Below, in pieces: positions 21,868 through 33,489 of a stretch of 64,000 nt of DNA (its first letter is position 1; each line of letters starts with the position of its first letter). The notes under the pieces were generated by a model that had not been told where the DNA came from, did not search any database, and was given only the letters and a program-made list of their open reading frames with translations. The stretch is from Salvator merianae (Eukaryota; Chordata; Lepidosauria; Squamata; Teiidae): contig QVOM02000126.1 of assembly GCA_003586115.2 (NCBI GenBank), forward strand, positions 8,958,056-9,022,055. The letters run 5' to 3'. A program made the translations under genes and the position numbers.

Positions 21868-22055
21868 TTGTTTGTTTGGTACTATGAAGTTGGGATTGAC
21901 TCCTGGTGATGTCATGGACATCTCCAAGCAGTTTTCTTGATAGACAGAAAAGTGGTCTTCCATTACCTTCTTTTGGGGAGGGGCTGGGGATTGAACCTAT
22001 GACTCTCTGCTTCTCAGGCAGCCACCCTCTCAAGGAGCTAGGATCACTCCCATTT
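21868..22055 (-). mobile_element. tRNA-derived SINE
   Basis: Minus-strand SINE. On the plus strand GTTTGTTTGGTACTATGAAG, CAGTTTTCTTGATAGACAGAAAAG, then GGGGCTGGGGATTGAACC and TCTGCTTCTCAGGCAGCCAC, which is the reverse complement of a tRNA-like head with a B box (GGTTCAATCCC). Confidence 0.8.
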
Positions 22056-22439
22056 AAAACTAAGAAGGGATGGGGAATCACAAAGAGTGAGAAATTCAAA
22101 GCCTTTTTTAAAAAATAGCTGTGTTTGCATAGCCTTAAAAAGGTGTATGTGAAGAGCTCATGGGGTGCATCAACCGCATGTCATCACACTTGCTGGACCT
22201 ACAGCACAACTTCCAGGAGGGAAATCCACCCTTGGTGGCGACTTAAATGCCAAGCAGAACAGCTACTCCAAGGACTCATGTGGCCCTTCTCTGCCCTGTG
22301 GATGGATGGCGGCAGTGGAGGCAGCTTACAGGTGCCATTTTCCACCCAATGAAATTAAGAACTGAGCAGAAAATGGCTGCCTTCTGGGGCTATTTCCTGC
22401 CTGGCCTTTAATCTTGCTTTGTGGGAAATTCAAGGCCGA

Positions 22440-22620
22440 GGACCGTTTTTTCCTCATCTTTTTAAAGAGGTCTACTGGGATACTGGACTAGGCAGCCATT
22501 TTGGGCCTCCTAGTCTGGTCTGGACCAGTCTGTGTTCCATCCTATGCAGATCGAGCATATTAGGAGAAGATGGGTCCTCTCTTAAACTGAACCAGTAGAG
22601 CAGAAGGGAGGCCTCTGGAT
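22440..22620. mobile_element. C-family DNA transposon fragment
   Basis: Contains AGGCAGCCATTTTGGGCCTCC, identical to the block at about 11757-11777, followed by TAGTCTGGTCTGGACCAG. Confidence 0.5.
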
Positions 22621-23420
22621 TGCCCCCCCCCTCAACAGGTATAATGGTAATTGAGGAAACGGAATTGTTAGATATGTTCTTCAGCTCCTGAGAGATGAGA
22701 AGTTTTTCTGCAGCAAAATCCTTCTGTTTCTAGTTCCTTGTGGCTCTTCAAGGTCTTTCTTTCTCCCTTTCTCATTTGGTTGCCTCCTGCGCTCGTGACC
22801 TCGGCTGCAGAGAAATTGATCCTTTCCCCCCTGAGCTGAGCAATGGCCACTTTCCAGGACTGGGTGCAGAAATTTCACCTCAACATAATGCAGCAAGGAT
22901 GACTCCTCCTCCCCTCCAGTAGCAAACTAAACACAACTCCGTGGCTCTAGCCGTTTGCTGGCAAGCATTGGCACGGATCTCTCTATTAATAGTTCATGAG
23001 AGAATTCCTTTAGAGATTCCATGGCAGCCAAGAGCTCTTTGGCTTTAATGCCACTGGCAGCAAAGCAAAGCCAGTGCAAAGAGCAGAACCAGGCAGCCCC
23101 AAAGCCAAACACATCAACACTCCGGGGGGCCCAAAGGCACATGGGGCTCCAAGTGCATGGCAGATGCATGAATAACTCAGTGCATAATGCACCTGCACCC
23201 ATGCACTTTCTTCTCAAACTATTTGCATTTTTGTCGGGGAGATCAGAAGAGAGGTTCTAACTCAGAGCCCTTCTGGACAGTCTCAGGAGGCTGATGTTGG
23301 GATATCTTCAAGAAGGGGCACCCACATCCCTCCTCTTTAAAAATGAACGTTGCCTCAAAAGATGAGTGGCATCAGGAGGTGCTGAATGGGGATGGATTCA
23401 GAGCTTCATGTAGGCAGGGG
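22621..23420. other. Unique-looking non-coding sequence
   Basis: No recognised repeats apart from possible short degenerate pieces. The short frames on both strands have no recognisable domain. Confidence 0.3.
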
Positions 23421-23424
23421 TGAG

Positions 23425-23910
23425 CCTGCCAGTCTTAAAAGAGCTGCCCTGGCTGCCAATTTGCTACTGAGCCCAATTCAAGGTGTTAACCTTAACCTAT
23501 AAGGCCCTAAATGACTTGGGGCCCAAATATCTAAACACTTTCTTCCATATTGACCTGCCCGTACCTTAAGATCCATTGGGGATGCCCTTCTGGTTGTACC
23601 ACCATCCTCTATAAGCAAAAGGGATGGGCACCCGGGATAGGGCCTTCTCACTGGTGGCTCCCAGACTATGGAATAGTCTCTCCCTCCCCGCCCAAGGTGC
23701 ATCATGCACCTTCACTTTACATGTTTAGGAAAGCAACGAAGACGCACCTCTTTGCCCTGGTCTTTGACTAAATAAGGAAGCAGCTTTGCATCCCCATTTT
23801 CAGACACTGTTAATGTTTTAGTATGTTCGTTTTATAGTGGCTTTTAATGTTGTAACCTGCCTGGAGACCTTCGAGTATAGGGCGGAATAACAATGCAAAT
23901 AATAAAGAAA
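23425..23910 (+). pseudogene. L2-clade LINE, RT C-terminus and 3' UTR
   Basis: Matches the copies at 46905 and 50925. It runs from TTAAAAGAGCTGCCCTGGCTGCC (the LKELxWLP region after the RT domain), through AACCTATAAGGCCCTAAATGACTTGG and a CTGGTGGCTCCCAGACTATGGAATAG block (the xLWNSLP region), to a 3' UTR with CTGCCTGGAGACCTTCGAGTATAGGGCGG and a short A-rich tail. It carries frameshifts and stops. Confidence 0.8.
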
Positions 23911-24269
23911 TAAATACATTCCTTGGCAGGAAATACATGCTAGAGGGATAGCTTTGATGGAAGTGAGGCAACATGATTGTGTTTTCATCTCCTGGGGGCA
24001 GCGGCTCACCCTTCAATTTCTTGAACGACGAGACTATGGCGGGATCCACATGGTGCCTTTTGGCACTTTGAATGGTCACAACACTGCCCACTCGTTTCTC
24101 GTTCAATGTGGAGGAAGAGTATGGGATCCACACAGACGCTGCGCTGTTCCGTGCCAAACCGCCATAAGTACCATTATGGCACTTCAGAGGAAGAGTGCCT
24201 TGAAAAGCTGTTACAGACACTGAGTTCCCCTTCCATTTGTGAGAACTACAGTGCAGCAGCTGGCAAAAA

Positions 24270-24690
24270 TGGATGGAACCACAAGACCGAAGAAATAATA
24301 GAAAATGAACATCATGGGATTCCCAGCAATGAACTGATAAGTATCTTGCATACAATACTCCTGACATAACTGTGGTTGAGAAAAGCCATGTGTGAATTAT
24401 TGATATGATAGCTGAGCTGGGAAAAGTCACCAGATACAGAGACCTGCAAACTGAAATTTATCATCTATGGCGAAGGAAGGCAACGGTTGTGCCAATGCTT
24501 ATTGGTGCCCTTGGTTCAATTCCAAAAGAACTGGAATGACATCATAACATCAGTTACAAAAAGCAGCTCTATGGGAAACAGCACATATTCTGCGTCGATG
24601 CTTCTGATTATCCTGGCTCCTCAGGGAAGGATCTGATTGCCAGAGTACCAAACTACAGATTATGTGATGATGAAATAATAGCATAAGTAG
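24270..24690 (+). pseudogene. Non-LTR retrotransposon ORF C-terminal remnant
   Basis: The conceptual frame around 24450-24560 reads LQTEIYHLWRRKATVVPM then LIGALGSIPKEL, a C-terminal pattern (an IGALG motif after a W-rich segment) that I associate with R2/R4-like non-LTR elements. Clade assignment is weak. Stops interrupt the frame. Confidence 0.45.
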
Positions 24691-24724
24691 TAATAGCAGT
24701 AGCAGCAGCAGCACCAGTAGAAAT

Positions 24725-24935
24725 GTTTGTGGTGGTGGTGGTTGGGTACAACTGAGTGTGGCCGACTCCTGGTTGACTGTATGGGCACCTCCATGGGGAT
24801 CTCTATGCAGTTTTCTTGCCAGAGATACAGAAGTGGTTTTCTATTGCCTACTTCTGGGGAGAGGCTGGGGACTGAACTAACAACCCCCTGCTTTCCAGGC
24901 TGCTTGCATTACCACTGATGGTGCAATCAAACACA
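24725..24935 (-). mobile_element. tRNA-derived SINE
   Basis: Same SINE as 57628-57986: GGTTGGGTACAACTGAGTG, CAGTTTTCTTGCCAGAGATACAGAAGTGG, GAGGCTGGGGACTGAAC and CTGCTTTCCAGGCTGC, the reverse-complemented tRNA-like head. Confidence 0.85.
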
Positions 24936-24939
24936 GTAA

Positions 24940-25610
24940 AAGGAGCAGCCCCAGGGCAAAATTGAGGCTCATGAGACAGACATAAAATACAAAAATATGA
25001 CTTACCATGTCCCAGCCTGGAAACAGCTGCTACTGCCAGCCGACCGATCAGGGCCGCAGAAACCGAGGCCAGCAGTGATCAAACAGTGTCAAGCATGGAA
25101 GGTGAAGAAGAGGAAGAGATGAAGAAGAGATAGGTTTTTAGGAGCTTATTTTTACACTGTGTGATCCACAGTATAAACTTTGTTATATGCCCACACATGG
25201 GTCAATCCTTTGAAAATGGGCACCCAAAATAGCCCTGTGGGATCCAGCACGAGCTAGAGATGCACCTGTGTGCATAAGTTTACTTCTTAAAAACAGCACT
25301 CTGTAGGCAACTCCAGCTTGGTGTGGAAAGTGGTGGCTATGCCATTCCTTTATGAAATATTTTTATGTAGTATGGGAATATAGTAGAACAGCTAAAGATA
25401 CAGCAAAGAGTGTAATATACTGTAGTTTGTCCTTGAGCAGTAATTACAGCTCCACCAAGATACTGGGGTATTGAATACTTCTGATTCCCACAAAGTTTGG
25501 AAAAGTTCCTTTTAGGGGGGTTTATAGCTCCCAGACCCCTTAGCAAGGATACTTTGACTAAAAATTATGGGAACAGTAGTCAGTGGTGTTTGGGGGAAAG
25601 GCAGATAAAG
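24940..25610. other. Unique-looking non-coding sequence
   Basis: No repeat recognised and no convincing frame. Confidence 0.3.
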
Positions 25611-25616
25611 ACGGAG

Positions 25617-25838
25617 GAAACATCTGCATATGAGTTTTAATCCACTTTCAACCCACTTTCAGAATGAGAGAACAGATCAGCAGAGTGACTTGTCATTTTT
25701 CGTCCACATTATCTAGCCCCAAAGTAGATTTTCTGGGTTAAAGAATGTGGAAGGAAAACTGCTAGTCACTTTGCTGATGGGCTCTCTCACTTGGCGCATT
25801 GACTGAGGCTGAATTAAAGCTTAGGTGCAGCTGGGCCC
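25617..25838. mobile_element. D-family MITE
   Basis: The right end is GGTGCAGCTGGGCCC. The inner arms GAATGAGAGAACAGATCAGCAGAGTGAC and CACTTTGCTGATGGGCTCTCTCA are inverted relative to each other. This matches D-family copies at 50615 and 54185. The left terminus is diverged. Confidence 0.65.
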
Positions 25839-25839
25839 T

Positions 25840-26150
25840 AAGTGGTGTTAGTGGCAGGTGAAACCACAGGAAGACGGAGTCCATTGAACGTACTAAATTA
25901 TGCACACATTAGTAGGCACTGTCTTCAAATGTGTGAAGAAGAAAGGGAGAAGTAACTTAAGCTCTGAGCTACAAGGAGAAGTGAGCTACTGGCCACTTTG
26001 CCCTTCTGGGCTTCCCATGGATGTAATTGCATTTTTAAAAAAAATAGGCGGTAAAGAACTCCACAAAAATGTACAAAGTATAGCATTACATTTCTGGAAC
26101 TTTTTTGTACTAGATACACAGAGCTTTTGTACACAGATCCTTAATACTGA
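25840..26150. other. Unique-looking non-coding sequence
   Basis: The short plus-strand frame at 25900-26154 (84 codons) has no domain I recognise and no splice or promoter context. I treat it as non-coding. Confidence 0.35.
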
Positions 26151-26154
26151 TTAA

Positions 26155-26666
26155 GGGTCTGTATAGTACACTTCTAGGCCTCATAGATCTGGACGTTAGC
26201 ACAGATCTATGAGGCCATGACCCTCGCTGGTCCACTGCGTCTACATTTGACAGAGTGTGATCCAGATTAAGGAGAACTTAATCTGGATCACTGGTAGACC
26301 TGTGTAATTGGGTCTACCAGTAAACCAGCAGTCCTGATCCAGAACACAGGAGACATGCAGAAGGCATGCCTCCCGTGTTCAGGACTACCAAGGATGATTT
26401 TCATTGGTGTGCCATAGTGCACTGCCGAAAAGCATCCCCCACAGGCCCTGAAGCTAGGAACTTTTGTTCCTAGCCTTTGGGAGGCATAAGGGTGTGGCCA
26501 CCAAGCTCACGTGAACTTTACAGCCACAGTGTGGGCTGATCCAGATCAGTGCCATTGGTGCAGACAGTACCGATCTAGTTCACACCTTCCCATGGTCAGG
26601 ATCAGTGGGCCAGGCTGTTCTGGACCCACTGATCCTGACCAAATGCAGGTAAATGCAGAAAGGGCC
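26155..26666. mobile_element. C-family DNA transposon
   Basis: The ends are GGGTCTGTATAGTACACTTC on the left and GTAAATGCAGAAAGGGCC on the right, adjoining TAA and TTA respectively. The interior has the GCATGCCTCCCGTG block and ATCTGGATCACTGGTAGACC. The exact terminus and duplication are ambiguous. Confidence 0.55.
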
Positions 26667-26983
26667 TTATAATGTTTCCTAGGAGCACCGTTCATTTTAA
26701 GTGCATTAACCTGGTCCCATTTAGGGATTGATTCACACTCTGGATTATTATCACTTTCAGACCTGCATTGCAGGTTGGTCTGGCCATGTAAACTGTCTCA
26801 ATAGCTTGCAAATCTAAACCTTCTAGGTAAGCAATCAGAAGACTGAACGAGTCCCCAAACTTGTTGCATGACTTCAGATACTCCAGATGCCAATCCCTAA
26901 ATAGATCAAGCAGAATCTAAGCCTGAAAAGCAGCACTGGGTTCATTCAGAGAGTCCAAAAAAGCCATCTGGTAAGGGTTCCTG

Positions 26984-27330
26984 GAGTGACTGCGGCTCAG
27001 TGATAGAGAAAACTGCCTGGAAAGCAGAGGGTTGCCAGTTCAATCCCCAACCTCTCCCCAGAGGCAGGCAATGGCAAAGCACTTCTGTAACTCTGCCAAG
27101 AAAACTGCCTAGAGGTGCCCATGGAGTCTGCAAGTGGCTGTAGCTCAGTTGTAGAACAAATGCCTGGAAAGCAGAGGGTTGCCGGTTTGATCCCAAGTCT
27201 CTCCCCAGAAGTAGACAATGGAAAACCACTTCTCTATCTCTGCCAAGATAACTGCATAGAGGTGCCCATGGAGGTTTCCATGCAGTAAACCATGAGTCAG
27301 CCACAGCTCAGTGGTACAACAACAACGTTT
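26984..27330 (+). mobile_element. Tandem tRNA-derived SINE units (two and a head)
   Basis: Three tRNA-like heads in the same direction start near 26984 (GACTGCGGCTCAGTGATAGAG), 27132 (GTGGCTGTAGCTCAGTTGTAG) and 27298 (AGCCACAGCTCAGTGGTAC). Each has an A-box-like GGCTCAGTGG. The first two have a B-box-like GTTCAATCCC or GTTTGATCCC and the shared body AACCACTTCT...CTGCCAAGA. The third stops after the head. These are SINE heads, not functional tRNA genes. Confidence 0.85.
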
Positions 27331-27349
27331 CCTGAGGTATGGCAACTGT

Positions 27350-27770
27350 ATATTGCCACCCCCAGCCCAGGTTCAGAAAAGCCACCCTGAGGTGTTCTGC
27401 CAGTAGTCCCCAGCAAAGCACTCCAGTGGGTTTGGACCAGCCTGGGCAGTTGGTCCAGATCATGGCACAGTGCATCAACCTGACCTGAAACTTGCATGAG
27501 CTTCAAGACCAGCCTCTGAGGGCTCTGAAGGACTGGAACAAAAGTTCCTAGACTCGGAGTCTCCAGGGGACCCATTTTGGTGGTGAGCTTTGGTGCATTG
27601 CTGAAATGGGTCCCCTGGTAATCTGGAAAATGGTGGCATGCCTTCTGCACACCTCTGTGTACCAGATCGGGGCTTGCTGCTCCATTCTATGTGGACAGAG
27701 CATACCAGCAGTGGGTGAGGCCTCCCCTGGGCTGGTCTACAAGGCAGAAGGGAGGCTCATAGACTACATC
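27350..27770. mobile_element. C-family DNA transposon remnant
   Basis: Inverted blocks CAGGGGACCCATTTTGG / GAAATGGGTCCCCTGG surround GGTGAGCTTTGGTGCATTGC. The GGCATGCCTTCTGCAC and TCTATGTGGACAGAGCATACC blocks are shared with other C copies. Termini not found. Confidence 0.5.
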
Positions 27771-27875
27771 ATAGACTGGCTCAAAGATAAGTACCAAAAG
27801 GTCCTTTGTTTCTTTCTCCACAATAATGTAGAACCAGGGCTCAGAACAGGTAGTAATAATGAGAGGTGAGACACT

Positions 27876-28420
27876 GGGCCTTTTCACGCTGTAGCGGTAG
27901 ACCATTCCAGTCCGCTCGCTAGAACGGAACTTTCGCACTACCGCGGGCGCGCGCCTCACCCGATCCTGACCGCTTCGTATCCGAACCCGAAGCTGGATAA
28001 GGCAAGACAACAAAAAAGATATCTTCATCCCGACCTGCGCGATGGAGCGAAGATCGGGCACGGTGCTTTCGCACTGTTTGCCTCGGCGAAGTTTTCATAC
28101 CCGCTCCGCTGCTTCGTAACCCGGTACGATACTTCATACCCGGGATAGCCCTTTCGCCTTGGTAACCGAGCTGCCGTTACGAAGCCGGCTTCCTAACCGG
28201 CCCTCTGGGTACGAAGTAGGTGCGAAGGTGCGAAGTGGGTACGAAGCGGGTGCGAAGTGGGTACCGAACTAGCAGATACCATTCGCACTGTTCCCTCTAC
28301 TAGTCAGCTTCGGGTCCGTTCTGCTGGCCGGGAGTGCGAATGGCACCGAGCGTTCCCCAACCTCTACGGTCCGAAGCCGACTACTGGGAACGGTCTACCG
28401 AGCTCAGTGCGAAAAGGCCC
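27876..28420. mobile_element. A-family CpG-rich DNA transposon, TSD ACT
   Basis: A 545-bp element with ends GGGCCTTTTCACGCTGTAGC and CTCAGTGCGAAAAGGCCC. Further paired subterminal blocks are GGTAGACCATTCC / GGAACGGTCTACC. It is flanked by ACT on both sides (27873-27875, 28421-28423). CpG-dense, with a cluster of near-tandem GGGTGCGAAG / GGGTACGAAG units at about 28205-28265. It lacks an internal segment found at about 54463-54540 in the third copy. No transposase. Confidence 0.88.
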
Positions 28421-28424
28421 ACTG

Positions 28425-28890
28425 AAAGGCTTCAGTTCTAGGCAAATCCATATTAAAATAGATCTCACTGAACACTGTAGATTATGTGCACATTAGCCAA
28501 TCTGAACTGAAACATGCTTGCCTGAGAAAAGAACAGTGGCCTCAATCTCTGAGCTACATTATCCTTATGGGCTAGCCACTATTGCCCGTGATACGTTGTT
28601 GGTCAACTGCACAGATACACCCATGTGGTTTATCTAGAAAATGAGTATCCAAGACCAAAACCTGCTGTGTAAATTATTTTTATTTATTTACCCACAAATG
28701 CACATTTGCTCAGAGTGTGGAACTTTTCCTGTTTGGAGTATTGCTCCCATGTATCCTGGAAACTCAATCTCAAAAGAAGAAAAGTTTCAAAACTTTGGAA
28801 TAATCTGCCTTTAATCCATGTTGCTAGTCCATAGGAAGTTACTAGGTGAAGAGGGTCCTAGGTGTCCACAGGAACAAGGACCCAAGGAAC
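28425..28890. other. Unique-looking non-coding sequence
   Basis: No repeats or genes recognised. Confidence 0.3.
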
Positions 28891-28906
28891 CTAGCTGAGG
28901 TGTCTC

Positions 28907-29376
28907 ATTTGTAGTAGTTTTGGGGCTGTTTTGCTGTGTTCCATAGTTCTTCTGAGAACCTAAGCTTTCAGACATAGCTACGATGTCCATCTTCAGAGGA
29001 TCTGACTTCTGGAAGAATCAAAGAAACCAGAAGCTGTTAAGGATACATGCAATGCTCCAGTACCCGAGATTATGCAAATGAATAGTGGTCAAGAAACCAG
29101 AACAAACTACTATCAACACCTGCTCCTACAAAGACTAACACCTCATTACCTAAGATTAGCTGTCAAAAAGTTAGCATCCAAGAGACATCTATAAGAAGGG
29201 TGACTAGATCCAGCACACTATCAGTTGACTCTTCCAGAAGTCAGATCCTCTGAAGATGGACATCGTAGCTATGTCCAAAAGCTTAGGTTCTCAGAAGAAC
29301 TATAGAACATGGCACAATAGCCCAAAAACTACTACAAATGAGATTGAAACTGGCTGTGAAAGCCTACATCCTACCA
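28907..29376. mobile_element. Penelope-like element with inverted arms, copy P1
   Basis: The left arm (28907-29013) is the reverse complement of the right arm (29230-29350), with about 210 bp between. The right arm reads CTGAAGATGGACATCGTAGC, AGAACTATAGAACATGGCAC, CTACTACAAATGAGATTGAAAC, GTGAAAGCCTACATC. These match in order the layout of Penelope-type repeats known from lizards (CTGAAGATG..., GAACATGGC...ACAGCC, GTGAAAGCC). The flanks carry a 15-bp duplication TAGCTGAGGTGTCTC / TAGCTGAGGTATCTC (28892-28906 and 29377-29391). The arms include a hammerhead-like motif at 29250-29284. Confidence 0.7.
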
Positions 29377-29394
29377 TAGCTGAGGTATCTCGGT

Positions 29395-30035
29395 GCATTG
29401 TCATGTGAAGTTCTCTGGAAATCCCATTCAATCCTCTCCACTCCACATTGTACAGTCATTTCTGAGAGCTGGTTGGCTGGTTTCTTAGCAAAGCTGGCAA
29501 GTAACTGCTACTAATAGAAGCTGTTAACCCAAGACTTTTCAGAAGCAGAAGAATGAAGGTGAGAGTGAGAAAACTATACTAAGGGTGACACATTGGTCAT
29601 TTTTCACTTCCTTCTTGTCATCCTTGTCTCCAGTTTTGTGTACCAACAGGCACAGTTGGTACAACAGGTTATTTTATTTTGCATACAAAACATTTTAGTC
29701 TGACAGTAGTCATCCATCAAGTAAATCCGATCTCAAGTTCCAAGAGGAGAAATCACATCAGTGAGTTTGCATTGACGAGATTGTTTATGGAGAAATCCAA
29801 ATAAAGAATTGTATCTTCAAAGCTACCAATTCTTTCATCCTGGCATCCTTTCATCCTGGCAATCTCCCATCTCCCTGCATCCCATAGATGCCAATGGCTG
29901 GCACAAAGAATAAAAAGGCACAGGCCTTACCCTAGTGTGAGCAAGTTTTGAATGTGAATACATGTGCAAACACTCGTGCTGAAATCACCTCCCTCCATTT
30001 TCCATGACAAGCCGAGAGGGATTTGATGAAATCAC
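29395..30035. other. Unique-looking non-coding sequence
   Basis: Apart from two nearby TTTCATCCTGGCA units at 29833-29860, nothing was recognised. Confidence 0.3.
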
Positions 30036-30038
30036 TAA

Positions 30039-30462
30039 GGTCCTCTTCACACTTTCCACCTTAGAATGGGATAATTTTCCTGTTCTAAGGTGGAACAGAC
30101 CCCACAGCACAAAAGCCATTCGCACTGAGAGGCCTGGAACATGACAACGGCTATCCAGTGTATGCAGTGTGAATGGGGCCCATACCATGACAAAGGCAGA
30201 GGAAACTTCCAGCCACTGCCATGGTGACTGGAAATGCAGTGCAACTGTGCAACCATGCCACACCATCTGCACTGCGCAGCATTTGCACCCAGAACAGGGT
30301 GCAAACACAGTGTACCAAGAGCAGTCCACAATTGTGCTCCACAGCAAGTAGTGATCGGGAGCAGCTGTAGTCTGCTCCCAATCACAAGGGCCTCCATGCG
30401 GTGCGGATGCACTTCACTAGTGAGCATCCCGATGCTTACTAGTGTAAAGTGTGAAAAGGCCG
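30039..30462. mobile_element. B-family MITE, intact, TSD TAA
   Basis: A 424-bp element with ends GGTCCTCTTCACACTTTCC and GTAAAGTGTGAAAAGGCCG, each carrying one terminal substitution from GGGCC. It is flanked by TAA on both sides (30036-30038, 30463-30465). The subterminal CCACCTTAGAATGGGATAAT and internal GTACCAAGAGCAGTCC blocks are typical of the family. Confidence 0.85.
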
Positions 30463-30465
30463 TAA

Positions 30466-31600
30466 CACTCTTTTGGGGGCCAAGAAGCTAGTAACCCTGC
30501 TTTAAGCATGACGAAGAGCATGATGAAGGAACCTTGACATGAAAGCTAAGAAAGAAGCCATACTTTTTAGCCACTCCATGCCAGAGTTATTGGTTTGGAG
30601 GAAAGCCAGCAGTGGCATCTGAAGGCTGATACGAGAGACTAGATATGTTGAGTAGAGTGTCAACAGAGGCTAGTCAAACAGATCACGCTCATGTGTCCAC
30701 ATGATTAAACCTTTTTGCTACCTCTCTGTCAGAATATAAGAAACATCTGGAGTCACGCTGCAACCCTCCTGTTGACTCAGGCCATCAGAGTAACTTAAGT
30801 GGATTATAAACCTATGGACAGGTAGCCCAAACCTGCAAGGCTTCTGGGGACGTTGCCGAGAATTGGGCTTTCCATTTAACGGAAGGCATTCAAGCCAGCG
30901 AAGCTTAGATGGCTGGAGAACTAAATACTGTTGGGAGTTTTTAATGGGATCTGGTTTTCCATACAAGAGTGGATAGGCGGACTGGAATGCCCAAACCCTT
31001 GCAGAAGTCTCCAACCAAGGAACCTGAGCAAACGTGTGTAAATCTTAAATGACTCCTGTTAAATGGAGTGAGGTTCCTGGCCACTTTTTAGAAATCCAAC
31101 ACTTCAAGCAGAAACTGTAGACTTGGGAATAGTAGACTTTGCAGCTGTATATGCACCCCTGGGAGAAGACTTCAGGAAAAGTCTAAAAGGAAAAGTCTCC
31201 TTGTAGCCAGCCGTAGAAAGCAATGAAGGAAGTCACCATTTGGAGTCAAACAGACAGCAGTGACTTCGACTGGGGCCTATTCCATATCCACTAAGCCAAA
31301 CTGATATATTTGATGATCCAGAGGTTAAGGAGAGAAAGGGGCTCCCAGCCAATTCATTACCTGTGGGAGACTTGTGAGTCAAAAGCCATTAGCACTCGGT
31401 GGTCTTTTCCAGTCAAATCGCCTCTATCCAATTACTAGCTAGAGTAAATAGTCCACTTAAGTCTGAGTTCTTACTCTGGATATGCTTCCATGCCTGGAAT
31501 CTCTTCTCCACTTGCGGGGTTTTCCATACATTCTCCCTGTGTTTCAGTTGATGGATTCTAACTTGTGTAACATTGGCTGTATTCACATATAGCAAAAAAA
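30466..31600. other. Unique-looking non-coding sequence
   Basis: About 1.1 kb without a recognised repeat and without a convincing open frame. Confidence 0.35.
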
Positions 31601-31605
31601 AAATA

Positions 31606-31609
<4 letters not shown>

Positions 31610-31650
<41 letters not shown>

Positions 31651-31651
31651 T
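31610..31651. repeat. (ATC)n microsatellite
   Basis: A run of about 13 CAT/ATC units. Confidence 0.95.
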
Positions 31652-32055
31652 CAAAGTGCCTTAGAGAGGGGAGGGGCAGACTGACATGTGAACGAACCCA
31701 TCTTTGAACCATCTCTGAGTGAAACCCAGAGTTTTTTGTTTTAAAAAAAACACAATGTGTAAACACAGTCACCGTAACTGCTTATGAGCAGGTGCTTTGT
31801 CATACAAGATGCTTTTTGATTCTGTCTAACTTATTCCCTCAACACAGTATTTGACCCTGTAACTCTTTCCCCATTGCTGAAATTTTGTTTTGTATTTGAC
31901 AAAATTGTTTTCAATAAAATCTATTTCTTTAGTACAGTTGAGTGTTAAATTGCTCTTCATCGCTTTCACTTGATTCAGCTTTCGTATCAGTGAAACAAAA
32001 CCCAGAGCTAAAAGATTCCCAGTCAAAATAGCAACCCTCGCACATGCGTGTAGTC
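31652..32055. other. Unique-looking non-coding sequence
   Basis: No repeats or genes recognised. Confidence 0.3.
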
Positions 32056-32059
32056 TCTT

Positions 32060-32600
32060 TTTTTACTTATTTTATTAAATTTCAGAGTATAAAACTACCA
32101 TGTATAAGAAAAATAGTTAAAAAGATAATACTTAGAATAGAAGAAGTACATGAAAAGTTAACTCCTGATCTCTTTCATGATGACGACCAATTACTGTTTA
32201 ATGTTTAGCTCCTCTTATTATTCTTCATTAATCTTCTCCCACTGAAAACCGATGGTTAGTCTTCAAAACCTGCAGCCATTATTTTCTGTGTTTTGAAGAA
32301 AGTCCATAAAGGGCTCTCAATTCTTTAAAAAGGTTACAGCCATCTTAACAAACATGCCAATTTGTCCATCTCCACCAGCTCTGCCATTTTTATAGTCCGG
32401 TCCTCAATAGTTGGTATCTCTTCTAATTTCCATACTAGACCATATTAGATTCTTGCAGTGATAATCATATATTGAAATAATACATTATAGTTTTCCAGTT
32501 TTTTATCACTCCATCTACCCTAAAAGAAACAATTCTGGTTTCAATTGTTGTTGTATTTTCAGAATCTCCTGAATTATCAATTGCATTCCACACCATTTTT
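32060..32600 (-). pseudogene. L1 3' end remnant
   Basis: Reverse-complement remnant of the L1 ORF2 C-terminus. The plus-strand CAATTTGTCCATCTCCACC, CTCTGCCATTTTTATAGTCC and GGTATCTCTTCTAATTTCC correspond position by position to the minus-strand frame at 33679-33903. A T-rich stretch at 32058-32085 may be the old poly(A). Confidence 0.6.
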
Positions 32601-33480
32601 TTATTTTTTGCTTTAGAACAGATCTATCATGATAATGGGAGCTCTTTCCCCGCCCCACATTTCCAAAATACGTTAGAGACTTTGTTATACATCTTTGATA
32701 ATTTTTGCCGTGTCATGTATAATCTACACATCATTTACAAAGAAAATTATTTAAGATTATAACAAAGAGTGTGGTCCCACATTGTAAAATTAATCCATAT
32801 TGGAGGAGAATGAGGATTAAGTACATGTTTCCGCCATTCCCACGTTTGCTATATAACACGGACTCAATTCGGACTTGCTTGTTCACACTCATTTTTCCCA
32901 TGCTTAGCATGGGGAAGCAGTAACTTTCTGTCTCTGCCCCTTACCAGATTCCCCTCCCTGTGCAGTCAGTGACTGGATGCAGTCCCAATGTTCAAATCTT
33001 GACCTCACAGGAGTGGGGAAGTCAAACTCCTGTGCCCACTCAAGCAGAACTTCAATTCCACATCTACCACACAATAAAGCTTTTTAAAGGGCAGATCTCA
33101 AATTCTGCTCCTTTGAAATCACACTTTTGCGCAATTGTGCAATTTCAGAGTAGTATAAAAGTGGGGGGAGGTCAATGAAAAGTAGAGAATATATGGGAGG
33201 TCCATTATCTTGATAGTGAAGTTAGTGGTCTGTAAATGGACTTTGTCTCATCTTCCCCCAAGACATCCACAGCAGCATGTGTGCCACAATGTAGTTATGT
33301 GGTACGGATGGCAAAATTGATAGTGATGTGAATTATTTGTTGCGCTAAGAGGAGTGCACCCCCAAACAGGCTCAGCCAAGGTGTACACCAACCAGCATGC
33401 ACACACACACAGCATTCTTGAAAAAACCTGTACTGTGCTGTTTGCCCTAGAGCTGCTGAAGCACAGTGCTGGTTTTATAT
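32600..33480. other. AT-rich sequence, unidentified
   Basis: Possibly more L1-derived sequence up to about 32850. Nothing certain in the rest. Confidence 0.3.
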
Positions 33481-33489
33481 AAAAGTCCT

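Noticed and set aside
31413..31772. 119-codon frame with poly-Met run
   Set aside because: Created by the (ATC)n microsatellite.
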